DNA from: Candidatus Poribacteria bacterium
GTDB lineage: Bacteria; Poribacteria; WGA-4E; WGA-3G
Assembly: GCA_003635315.1 (NCBI GenBank)
Contig: PYJD01000041.1
Coordinates: 62,001-126,000 of the forward strand
Length of the DNA: 64,000 bases
Reading direction: 5' to 3'
Part shown: positions 54,610 to 64,000 of the stretch, one piece after another
How the letters are laid out: each line of letters opens with the position of its first letter
How positions within the stretch are numbered: position 1 is the stretch's first letter
Notes under the pieces: model-generated
The model's database searches: none
The model's input: the letters and a program-made list of their open reading frames with translations, nothing else
What the model was told of the DNA's origin: nothing
Translations under genes and position numbers: made by a program

Positions 54610-56544
54610 TCAACTTAGTCTTGTAGACAATCTCCTAACATTACCATCTCTGACTGTAATATTCTGAGTGTCACAATACTCAAGAAAAGGAACTGCATAT
54701 TTTCTGGATGTTTGTCCCAATTCACGAAATTCTCCGACAGAAATCGTATCATTATTAACCAAGTATTCTTTTAGTGTTTCTACAGTCTCATCAAAAACTT
54801 TCCTGTGAATAAAGTAATTATCGGCTATTTTGATGAAGTATCCAAGATTCAATAAGGCGTAGAATGTAGATTCAACCAGATCGGGATTATATTCTGAGAG
54901 TTGTATCTTTAATTCATTCAATGCGGGTGTATTAATTCCTGCGTCGATTAATAATTTTTCTAAAGTTTCTTTTGCAATGGACTCTTCTTCGGTGAATTGT
55001 ATTTGGTGTGATGCCAATCTTATGAGATTACCATCTTTAATTACACGATCAAGGGTTATCATTTTATCAATTATTTTCTCAAAACCGATTTCGTCAACAG
55101 ATATATCCTTACATAATTGGGCAGCGTTTTGACCAGTCAATAATGGCTGTTGTTGATGAAATAGTTCAAGAACTGAAATCAGTTTTTCTTCAATATTAGC
55201 AGTGCGTTTAGCATCAGAAACGAGTGGGGTTTTACCTGAAACATCCCATCTGACAATTTTACCTTCTGACTCCAAATTTTCTAATATATCTCTAACTTCC
55301 GTCTGTGAATAGGGTAAATAATAGTATAGAAAAGATTCCTCAATGCATAATGACTTACTGGTCTCTAAAATGGCAGTCACTACAGATTCGTCATTTGCTT
55401 CTTCCCATTGTGCTAAGATAGAAATAGTCTCTTGAGTAAAGCGTTTATGCTTTGGTGCAAATGGGTTTATGACTTCTCCTCCGCCAACAGTATATTGTGC
55501 AGAGAAATCTCGAAGTATAATTCGGTCCCCACGGAATGTTAGAATTGGTTGTTCTAAACGGAGTTGTACTTGGACTGTATCTCCAGGAAGAATTGCCTCG
55601 TCAACCAATAGAATCATTCTACAGAATATCTCACGCGTACCCAGATATACTCTGAACCGACTCCAATGTTCTATCATTTTTGGATATGAGGTGAGGACTT
55701 GTAATGATATATCAATATTATCAGTAGCACGCGAAAATTCTACTGGACACAATACATCTCCTCGCTGAATTTCATTTGCAGATGTACCAGATAAGTTCAA
55801 TGCAGTTCTTTGTCCTGCTTGGGCAACATTAGCGGGTTCATTATGTACTTGAATACCACGTACTCTTACTTCATTCCCTTGTGGTAAAATCACCATTCTT
55901 TGATCCCGATTAACTACACCACCTATCAAAGTTCCAGTAACAACTACCCCAAAACCTTGAACAGTAAATACCCGATCAATATATAAACGTGGAATTCCAT
56001 TATGGTCTTGTTTCTTTGAAACTTGATTAACCTGTTCAACAATCATCTGCTTAAGTTTGTCTATTCCCTGCCCAGTGATTGATGAGACACTTACAGATGG
56101 AATACCTTCAAGTGACGTACCAACTAACATTTCCTGTGTCATTTCAGTTGCATCGGTCAATTCCTCAGGTGTAGCTAAATCCGATTTAGTCATTACAAGA
56201 ATACCATTGGAGATTCCGATTAAATCTAATATAGCCAGATGTTCAAGTGTTTGCTCTTGTACTCCCTCCTTAGCATCCACGACAAATAATACAATATCCA
56301 TCCCATAAGCTCCTGATAACATATTTCGGATGAATTTCTCATGTCCTGGAACATCAACAATTCCAGCTCTGGAACTATCAGGTAGATCGAAATAGGCAAA
56401 TCCCAATTCAATAGATAAACCTCTTTCACGTTCTTCTTTTAATCTATCGGTCTCTATACCAGTAAGAGTTCCTACTAATGCCGTTTTGCCGTGATCAACG
56501 TGTCCAGCGGTACCGATGATGAGATGTCTATTTGCTTTATCCAT
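54610..56544 (-). CDS. selB: Selenocysteine-specific elongation factor
   Basis: A 644-residue GTPase that brings selenocysteyl-tRNA to UGA at a SECIS hairpin. The G domain starts with GTAGHVDHGKTALVGTLTG and continues with ERERGLSIELGFAYF, VDVPGHEKFIRNM and MTKSDL. EF-Tu-like domains follow (FTVQGFGVVVTGTL), and from about residue 380 the C-terminal winged-helix domains that bind SECIS RNA (CRMILLVDEA, AQLCKDISVDEI, FLEYCDTQNITVRDG). It directly neighbours the tRNA-Sec gene. Its ATG overlaps the lepB stop by one base (TGATG), so they are translationally coupled. No selA, selD or selenoprotein is in the window. Confidence 0.96.
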   Translation of the reverse strand: MDKANRHLIIGTAGHVDHGKTALVGTLTGIETDRLKEERERGLSIELGFAYFDLPDSSRAGIVDVPGHEKFIRNMLSGAYGMDIVLFVVDAKEGVQEQTLEHLAILDLIGISNGILVMTKSDLATPEELTDATEMTQEMLVGTSLEGIPSVSVSSITGQGIDKLKQMIVEQVNQVSKKQDHNGIPRLYIDRVFTVQGFGVVVTGTLIGGVVNRDQRMVILPQGNEVRVRGIQVHNEPANVAQAGQRTALNLSGTSANEIQRGDVLCPVEFSRATDNIDISLQVLTSYPKMIEHWSRFRVYLGTREIFCRMILLVDEAILPGDTVQVQLRLEQPILTFRGDRIILRDFSAQYTVGGGEVINPFAPKHKRFTQETISILAQWEEANDESVVTAILETSKSLCIEESFLYYYLPYSQTEVRDILENLESEGKIVRWDVSGKTPLVSDAKRTANIEEKLISVLELFHQQQPLLTGQNAAQLCKDISVDEIGFEKIIDKMITLDRVIKDGNLIRLASHQIQFTEEESIAKETLEKLLIDAGINTPALNELKIQLSEYNPDLVESTFYALLNLGYFIKIADNYFIHRKVFDETVETLKEYLVNNDTISVGEFRELGQTSRKYAVPFLEYCDTQNITVRDGNVRRLSTRLS

Positions 56545-57323
56545 CAGTCTTGTATATGTTCTGTATTTATCATTTTACCGATTCGATTATAACGAATTCT
56601 ACCAAGAATCTTCCATAATTCCCATATTTTAATTCCTTTACCATTATATGACCAATACACCATAAAAGCTTGTCCTTTAATTCTGTTTACTTCCACAGGT
56701 CCCCATGTTCGACTATCGCTACTCTGGTCTCGATTATCTCCCATGGCAAAAACCATCCCTTTAGGTACAACATATGGATTCCCTTCTGGGAATCTCCTTT
56801 TGAATTGATTTTCTGAGAGTGTGAAGTCCTTGAAGGTTTCATTATTGTACATGTATGGCGGAGGTAAACGAAAGGGTGGAAAGTTTCCCCTTCTTCTAAA
56901 ATGTGATTCTAAATGCTTTGTATATTCACTATCTTCTACTGCAATACCATTGACATAGAGTGTTTTACCATTTGTATAAACAGAATCCCCTTCTACTGCT
57001 ACAATACGTTTGATGAAATTCCTATTTGTTTCATGTGGAGGTATAAAAACAAAGACATCTCCCCGTGTAGGTTTATGGAAATCAAAAACTCTGATATCTG
57101 TTCCTGGAATCTTTATACCATAAATGAATTTACATACCAAGATACGATCCCCAACTAAAAGCGTATCTTCCATTGAACCTGAAGGAATCTTAAATGCCTC
57201 TACAACGAATGGACGTATAAACCCAAATACCAGTATTAGGGCAACAACAATTACTTGTGTATATTCCCATACTATGGTGTTGCGAAATTTCTGCCATTTT
57301 GACTTTTGTTCTTCAGTATTCAT
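56544..57323 (-). CDS. lepB: Signal peptidase I
   Basis: A 259-residue membrane protease that removes signal peptides. A membrane anchor lies at residues ~19-40 (YTQVIVVALILVFGFIRPF). The catalytic Ser is in IPSGSMEDTL (near residue 49) and the Lys is in FIKRIVAVEGDSV (near 112). GDNRDQSSDSRTWGPV near 194 is the family signature. A 60-residue insertion with FRRRGNFPPFRLPPPYMYN separates the last two blocks. It is coupled to selB by a one-base overlap, which is a conserved-looking but functionally unrelated operon partner. No ribosome site before its ATG. Confidence 0.95.
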   Translation of the reverse strand: MNTEEQKSKWQKFRNTIVWEYTQVIVVALILVFGFIRPFVVEAFKIPSGSMEDTLLVGDRILVCKFIYGIKIPGTDIRVFDFHKPTRGDVFVFIPPHETNRNFIKRIVAVEGDSVYTNGKTLYVNGIAVEDSEYTKHLESHFRRRGNFPPFRLPPPYMYNNETFKDFTLSENQFKRRFPEGNPYVVPKGMVFAMGDNRDQSSDSRTWGPVEVNRIKGQAFMVYWSYNGKGIKIWELWKILGRIRYNRIGKMINTEHIQD

Positions 57324-57484
57324 TCAATTCAACTATCATCAATACCCGATGATTACCCTTTCTGATTAATATAAATTTAAATGATCAATACAACCTAATT
57401 ATAAATTGATTTCTATGTATGTATGTTGGATATCCCTTATTTTAATGTGGTTACATATCGTAATATTAATGTATATAGGTAGAT

Positions 57485-59290
<1,806 letters not shown>

Positions 59291-59571
59291 GATATTAAAG
59301 TATACTACAAATAGGGTCATAATTCCATTAAAAGATAGCAGTGATGAGGTTAATATTAATTGTGAATTTCTCATATTAATAATGACATATTATTACACAG
59401 AGTTCAATTCTTATACATACTTTTATCTTAAACCATTTCTAAGAAATGATGATGTATTACAGGTTTATTTCGGATGTTATCCGATACTGCATAACCTAAA
59501 GGTGATGATAGAAAAATGAGATATTTTCATTTAGATATTGTATTAAAACTCATAGTCGTAAATTTGACTTT
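59291..59571. other. Gap upstream of lepA
   Basis: AT-rich, with no ORF that I trust, no clear ribosome site and no recognised repeat until element B begins at about 59572. Confidence 0.35.
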
Positions 59572-59698
59572 TAATCCTAATATACGACAACTTAATAAGG
59601 TGCAAAAACAGACCTTTAATCCTAAATTCCCTGTTGATAAATCGTGAAAATGTTGATTTTCTCCAAGCGTTGAAAAAGTGAAAAAAGTTACACTTTTT

Positions 59699-59713
59699 GA
59701 CACATTCTGTGTC
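59699..59713 (-). other. Covarying short hairpin in element B
   Basis: GACACA-TTC-TGTGTC, followed on the minus strand by AAAAAGTGTAAC. Copy C has CCTACA-TTC-TGTAGG (22018-22032) and copy A GACACA-CAA-TGTGTC (27356-27370, plus). The outer three pairs of the stem differ in C, yet all pair. Confidence 0.55.
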
Positions 59714-59738
59714 ATTGAAATTGGTGTAAATTACCTCT

Positions 59739-59921
59739 CTAACCTCTGTCATAGCCTGACTTTACGCCACTTTGAATTGACTTTATAAGAATTTCTAAAA
59801 AATGTGATTTTGTGTTTTTTGTGTCCTTACGGATTTTGACAATTCCAAATGGAGAATAATGTCGATTTTTTGACATAAATATTTTTTTGTATTTAGGATC
59901 GTTTTTGTATATAGTCATCAT
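59739..59921 (-). pseudogene. Small ORF of the repeat element (intact here, broken in copy A)
   Basis: A 60-codon frame beginning MMTIYKNDPKYKKIFMSKN and ending in a basic SGVKSGYDRG. The same frame is readable in copy A from 27148 with few changes, but two stops follow GIV there. An overlapping downstream frame (59752-59543) is also similar between copies. I recognise no family. The frame conservation indicates that an ancestor was coding. Neither copy has a ribosome site, so current expression is doubtful. Confidence 0.3.
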
Positions 59922-60054
59922 TTGTTTTTGTTTTATATTTATTAAGTTCTCTTAATGGATACCTTAATTGCAGAATTAGATGGTATAAGTTATGTTGTTT
60001 TTAAGATTATAATGAATGTATTGGATAGTCATTTCATAGTTTGCTGTTTTATGT

Positions 60055-60080
60055 AAAATGTTACGAAATCGTAACTTTTT
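60055..60080 (-). terminator. Conserved hairpin with T-run (copy B)
   Basis: GTTACG (60060-60065) and CGTAAC (60070-60075) around a 4-base loop, extended by A/T pairs with one mismatch and a T-run. Counterpart of 22407-22432 in copy C. About 240 bases downstream of the element promoter. Confidence 0.4.
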
Positions 60081-60317
60081 TCTGTCACCCCAATTTTAGC
60101 ATAGTCTCTATAAAGTCAGTGTTCATATATGTTTACAGCCATTTTACGAATTTCTAATAAAAAAATAAAAAGTTCTCTTAATGGATTTCATAACGCATTA
60201 TTTCTTAATAAGATGTGGGAGATTGACATTTGTATAACTGTGTGTATTCTCTATAATCATATTGATTTATCCAATATTAAGTATTAGTATGTGTATAATA
60301 ATTATTCTCTATATGTT

Positions 60318-60346
60318 ATTGTAACGTATGTTTACGTTGGTGTCAA
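60318..60346 (-). promoter_or_regulatory. Conserved promoter of repeat element B
   Basis: Minus strand TTGACA (60346-60341), 17 bases, TACAAT (60323-60318), reading leftward into the element. Predicted start near 60311. Confidence 0.7.
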
Positions 60347-60510
60347 TCTCTTTTCGTATATGTGATGTCTGTTTTTTAAATTTCTTCAATTTATTTTTAA
60401 AACTACGTAGAAATTACTAACGATAATAATCTTGTTTTTTCTGGTTGTAGGTGCGGTTTCCTAACCTCACTTGCCGAGATGGATCGCGTTAATTTCGTAT
60501 AAGAACAGTG

Positions 60511-60624
60511 ACATTTTTCATAGTTACGAGAAATATGTAATCAAGTAATTTTCTTGAAAACGCTTACTATGACAGGCTTTACAGATAAATTATAGACATA
60601 CATTTTTCATAGTTACTATGAAAA
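60511..60624. repeat. Repeated ACATTTTTCATAGTTAC and a perfect palindrome
   Basis: ACATTTTTCATAGTTAC occurs at 60511-60527 and again at 60600-60616. The second copy extends into the palindrome TTTTCATAG-TTA-CTATGAAAA (60604-60624), a perfect 9-bp inverted repeat that looks like an operator. No gene starts immediately nearby. Confidence 0.55.
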
Positions 60625-60693
60625 TTTATTATAATAATCACGACTTGTGCGAGTTAACTAATTGATTTAAATTCCCAGATACCGTATTTAACA

Positions 60694-60840
60694 TATAAAC
60701 ATTCCGTCCTTACCAAATCAACCTATGGAATTCGTCGGGTTTCGTTCCTCTACCCGACCTACAAGAGGAGTGGACATCACCCAAATGTGATTGGAGATTC
60801 CCTAAATTGACACATATAGGGCGGATCCAAACCAATCCTA
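60694..60840. repeat. Cluster of short palindromic repeats
   Basis: Three families fall within 150 bases. TATAAACATTCCGTCC (60694-60709) matches the 3' half of the GTCC-GGGAC repeat. GTCGGGT (60734-60740) and ACCCGAC (60752-60758) form a hairpin around TTCGTTCCTCT. CCTAAATTGACACATATAGG (60801-60820) matches the repeat at 16861. The rest of 60840-61065 shows nothing notable. Confidence 0.55.
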
Positions 60841-61065
60841 CTGGGTGGGGTGAATGATTTTATTGTTGGTAGGATGTATGACTGAATACCAATCAATACC
60901 ATTGATGTTTGTTGGTATAGAGTACTATTCAAGGTTTATATCGAATTTCACAGAAAGGTCAGATTACTGTTGAGTTGGATATTTAGGAAGGTAAAACTGT
61001 GCCAATCTATAGACTTCTTTTATCAGGTACAATTTCATAATTCAGAAATGAAAGGGATACGTACA

Positions 61066-64000
61066 CTATTTCTTATTCGACTTTGGTAAGGAATACAACC
61101 CATGTTTAATTTTAACTATTTCACCCTCATCAAGAAGTCGACTAATTTCATTTTTAATTGCATTTGGGTGTCCGCTAATTGTCGAAACTAATTCCCCAGT
61201 TTTTTTCTCACCATCTTTAAGGAGTGAGAGAATTTGTTTGCGGAAAAGTTTACGTGGTTTATTTTCGTCTCTGAGTTGATTGAGAATGCGGTTTGCATGG
61301 CGTGAAGTGCATCCTAATATACGTTCTACCTCTTCTCTACTTGTCCGTGCTGTTATTTGACTACGTTCATTTTCAAAACGTTGACGCGTTTCAATTGTTT
61401 GGGATAAGTTTTCTAAACTACCAGCAACTTCAAGATCTTCCCAATCAAAAAGAAGAGTTTCTGGTCTTTCGGTAATACCCGATATATGAAAACCTGTTAA
61501 TAATACAATCTTCTTGTTCGTATTGTGTGTTAAGTTTGCATAGGATACAATCTCTCTGAATATACTACCAATAAAACGTGTATGTATTTTTTGAATACGA
61601 TCATCTTTAAAAGACTCTGTCTGTGTGTCTATTTCATAATCAATGTGTTTGTCGTTTCCATATAGGACTTTAGCCATTCTCCAATAGTTTCCAATCTCAT
61701 ATTTCGGCATTCCAATTACCCATATCACATCTACTTCATCAATTATACTTCCTAATGAATCTAATTTTGTAAAATCAATTGTAACACATACATTTTCCAC
61801 ATTTGATTTCTCTTTCATCCATTGAATAAGCTTGTTATATGTGATAATACAGTGTCTGACCTTTTGATCTCTCACAATTTCAGATTGAATACCTGTAATA
61901 AATCGCTGTCCGATTATTGATGGTGCAACTTGGTCAATGTCCACATAGTATTGACAAAGAGTATTGAATGAATAGAGTCCTGTGCGTATTTGAAATACAT
62001 GATTACCCTCTTTCCACACCAAAGGTGTTGTTTGGGTTACTTCAATTCTCTCATTTGGAAATGCAGCTTGTAGTTGTTCTTTCGTAAGTGTAGATGAAAT
62101 AATAAGTAGACGTTTTACATCTGAATGTATATCTGGAGGTAATTGAAAACTGATATACTCGTCATTCCATTGCATAGGGGCATCTGTATCTTGCGTGTAA
62201 TAATTAAAGAAACATTTAAGCTGATGAAAAAATGTCCAGTTTGGATGTCTATATACTGATGGAAATGTATCTATATTCTCAACAATACTTGCATCTAAAA
62301 TTTCTTTTCGCGTTGCCTCTTCCATCGTCATCTGAAACTGCATCGGTTCATTAACCAAGAAATTGTTGTGTTGGAAAATAGGTAGCCCCTTAGCAGTGAG
62401 TAAATTTTCAGCATTCTTGTTTAGTGGAATATGAGCAGATGCACCTCCTTCAAAGGTTATGGTAAAGTGTGCTAAATCTTTACCTGTTTCTGAATCAACG
62501 ACTTTATCTGGTATAACCTTACCATTAATATTGACTGAACACATTTGTTTAGCAAGTTCCTCTTCATACCTTCCAAAGGCTTGGGTTACTGCTCGGACAC
62601 GTCTAATTGATTCCCTAATTGTTTTGGATTGAATTTGTAACACATTTAACAATGCTGTTGCGAAGTTTCCTAAGATATGCCCTTCCCAATTCCTACACCA
62701 TTCCTTAATAATTCTAATCGGCATATCATATGATGGATATAAATCGTATGCGTGAAAATCATCAAGTATATGTAACTTATCCAGAATTGTGGGTATCCCA
62801 TCTTTATGATGCGTATTATTATCTGATTGTAAACTACGTTCAAATGATTCCATATAATGTGCTTCTAAACCAATTCGATAAATCGGTAATATCTGAACTC
62901 TTGCTTGTGAGAATATGTCCCTTTGTGCTAAATATCCTTGTTCAATACATTTGTTAAAAACAGGACAGTCCAAACATAATGCTTCATGAGGAATTCCACC
63001 CTTTTTTTCATAGGCATCAATCCGTATTGGATCTATACAGAGATTACCATGTATAAAAGGGTTCTCCCTTAGATCCTCTATAGGTAAATCCTTTACATGT
63101 TCCCAACCATACGACCGTGGTTTTAAGACAGCTACTGAGGATATGTCATTATTATGGAAGAACTTTTCTACTTTGAATGCTTCGCTCAGATTCTGTACAT
63201 TAATTCGTAATTTTCCGCGATTTAGTATATAGTTTTTTGGATCATAATATGTTCTATCATCACTCTCTGTGAATAGACCAAGTATGCGGACGTTCTTCTC
63301 AAATAGACTTTGAATCTGTAGTATTTGCTCATCAAGAGTATTATACTTCTGTGTATTCTGCTCAGCCTGATGTAATATCGGTTTAGGTCTTTTTATAGTC
63401 AAAGGACTTAACTTTTCTTGTCGTACTTGAAGATATTTCTCACTAACAGGAGCAACAATATTGGTATCGTGCCAGATTTCTGTGATGGGAGTTGGGGTGA
63501 TAGGAAGTCCTACAGCACTATCAGATGCACGGAAGTATACAATACTCTCCTCCTCCCATATTGAGATAAGTGTTTTATTATCAACATCATGGTTAAGACC
63601 CCAGAAATAAACATCTCCCACTTGTTTTACAAATGTAAACCCATGCTTTAGTAATGTTTCTTTCGAATGGTTAAGATTATGTGAACCTAAAGAGGTAGGG
63701 GTAGTCGCAACAATTGGAATTGACGGAGTGTGTGATTCTGCTTCTGCTGGAGTTGGTTCGTGTAGTTCTTCTCGAAGTGTGTCAAGATGTGCAAAAAGTA
63801 CTTCTGCTGATAAAACTGGAGGATCTAAGAAATCGCCACAGATGATTTCATAACGTGCATCCCAGCAACTATGTCCCTCTTTACCAAGAAGTTCAAGTAA
63901 TACAATGTCTTTACCAGAATATTCAGATGTGGGTTTATGTTTATATATATAATACCTATCCTCTTTCTTGTTTGCATGAAGGTAATCTGGTATCCTACAT
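61066..64000 (-). CDS. Large putative Fe-S-cluster (DinG/XPD-like) helicase with C-terminal winged helices; 5' end missing
   Basis: The frame is open from the right edge to a stop at 61066, 977 residues with no start in the window. Four Cys are spaced as in Fe-S helicases: NLCIDP, then ALCLDCPVFNKC. ILPIYRIGLEAHY follows, and then LHILDDFHAYDLYP, where DDFH stands for the DEAH box. Later blocks resemble helicase domain 2: LLIISSTLTKEQ, HCIITYNKLIQWM and VIWVIGMPKYEIGNYWRMAKVLYG. The last ~90 residues hold two helix-turn-helix segments (REEVERILGCTSRHANRIL, then GELVSTISGHPNAIKNEI). No Walker A is visible, so it may lie beyond the edge. The helicase reading is inference. It is an isolated gene beside repeat-rich DNA. 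Confidence 0.55.
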   Translation of the reverse strand, partial: CRIPDYLHANKKEDRYYIYKHKPTSEYSGKDIVLLELLGKEGHSCWDARYEIICGDFLDPPVLSAEVLFAHLDTLREELHEPTPAEAESHTPSIPIVATTPTSLGSHNLNHSKETLLKHGFTFVKQVGDVYFWGLNHDVDNKTLISIWEEESIVYFRASDSAVGLPITPTPITEIWHDTNIVAPVSEKYLQVRQEKLSPLTIKRPKPILHQAEQNTQKYNTLDEQILQIQSLFEKNVRILGLFTESDDRTYYDPKNYILNRGKLRINVQNLSEAFKVEKFFHNNDISSVAVLKPRSYGWEHVKDLPIEDLRENPFIHGNLCIDPIRIDAYEKKGGIPHEALCLDCPVFNKCIEQGYLAQRDIFSQARVQILPIYRIGLEAHYMESFERSLQSDNNTHHKDGIPTILDKLHILDDFHAYDLYPSYDMPIRIIKEWCRNWEGHILGNFATALLNVLQIQSKTIRESIRRVRAVTQAFGRYEEELAKQMCSVNINGKVIPDKVVDSETGKDLAHFTITFEGGASAHIPLNKNAENLLTAKGLPIFQHNNFLVNEPMQFQMTMEEATRKEILDASIVENIDTFPSVYRHPNWTFFHQLKCFFNYYTQDTDAPMQWNDEYISFQLPPDIHSDVKRLLIISSTLTKEQLQAAFPNERIEVTQTTPLVWKEGNHVFQIRTGLYSFNTLCQYYVDIDQVAPSIIGQRFITGIQSEIVRDQKVRHCIITYNKLIQWMKEKSNVENVCVTIDFTKLDSLGSIIDEVDVIWVIGMPKYEIGNYWRMAKVLYGNDKHIDYEIDTQTESFKDDRIQKIHTRFIGSIFREIVSYANLTHNTNKKIVLLTGFHISGITERPETLLFDWEDLEVAGSLENLSQTIETRQRFENERSQITARTSREEVERILGCTSRHANRILNQLRDENKPRKLFRKQILSLLKDGEKKTGELVSTISGHPNAIKNEISRLLDEGEIVKIKHGLYSLPKSNKK

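Larger units (their letters stand above)
59572..60418 (-). mobile_element. Mosaic repeat element, copy B (composite)
   Basis: An 847-base composite. The left part (59572-59972) matches the reverse complement of copy A (27100-27497). The right part (59979-60418) matches copy C (22331-22764). AGTTCTCTTAATGGAT occurs twice inside B, at 59945-59960 and 60171-60186, and once in A at 27106-27121 (complement). The shared promoter reads leftward through the whole element. Contains two overlapping decayed frames and two conserved hairpins. No transposase or terminal repeats seen. Confidence 0.65.

Noticed and set aside
59291-59374. N-terminal extension of LepA to 59374
   Set aside because: The extra 28 residues are hydrophobic and absent from the family. 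The ATG at 59290 fits the conserved start.

Overview
The window is AT-rich chromosomal DNA from a free-living or host-associated bacterium that most resembles Candidatus Poribacteria or a close relative. The evidence is a C-terminal sorting/FlgD-like domain of the NYPNPFNPETW type, a LamG protein, a CxPxR sulfatase next to a UxuA-type dehydratase, a phytanoyl-CoA dioxygenase relative, PQQ-like and BNR propellers, and many lipoproteins. This assignment is inference from gene content. Start codons are mixed (ATG, GTG, TTG). Some genes have clear Shine-Dalgarno sites, and several others have none and sit almost at the predicted transcription start.

Layout. 1-174: 5' end of a Gfo/Idh/MocA oxidoreductase. 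394-1074: coaE, whose 3' end overlaps that of modC. 989-4069: a molybdate uptake operon (modA, modB, a small acidic membrane protein, modC) with a consensus promoter. 4387-7872: Mrp/ApbC ATPase, gamma-glutamylcyclotransferase-like protein, lipoprotein, amidohydrolase. 7897-16571: malate synthase G, a large secreted WD40-metalloprotease-dockerin protein, an Ldh-type dehydrogenase, a sialidase-like BNR protein and a PQQ-like propeller. 17108-19579: a two-gene sulfatase/mannonate-dehydratase operon. 20172-23051: LamG protein, an internally deleted ISAs1-type transposase remnant and a 1.4 kb repeat-rich gap. 23052-26523: cellulase-like protein, SPFH protein, KamA-family radical SAM enzyme, cyclophilin. 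27570-38138: a long rightward series from disA (c-di-AMP synthesis) through a lipoprotein, a triple NTF2-like protein, a hotdog thioesterase, a LolD-like ATPase with its FtsX-type permease, a TPR protein and purC. 38160-44294: lipoprotein, membrane metallopeptidase-like TPR protein, GNAT and a sugar-kinase/nucleotidyltransferase fusion. 44355-59290: a long leftward series containing a propeller-PP2C regulator, DapL, a PhyH-like protein, a YCF48-like lipoprotein, dapB, lipA, tRNA-Sec, selB, lepB and lepA. 61066-64000: the 3' part of a large putative Fe-S-cluster helicase.

How the genes fit together. Molybdate uptake (mod) and the selenocysteine apparatus (selB plus tRNA-Sec) could both serve molybdenum/selenium enzymes such as formate dehydrogenase, though none is encoded here. 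DapL and DapB belong to the aminotransferase route to diaminopimelate and lysine. The sulfatase, UxuA-type enzyme, sialidase-like protein, fuconolactonase-like hydrolase, Ldh-type dehydrogenase and the kinase/pyrophosphorylase fusion point to use and salvage of sulfated or acidic glycans.

The most unusual material is intergenic. Three copies of a mosaic, mostly non-coding element (21990-22764, 26899-27497, 59572-60418) share a perfectly spaced TTGACA-17-TACAAT promoter, short hairpins (one with compensatory base changes) and decayed small ORFs. Several further short palindromic repeat families lie in the large gaps.
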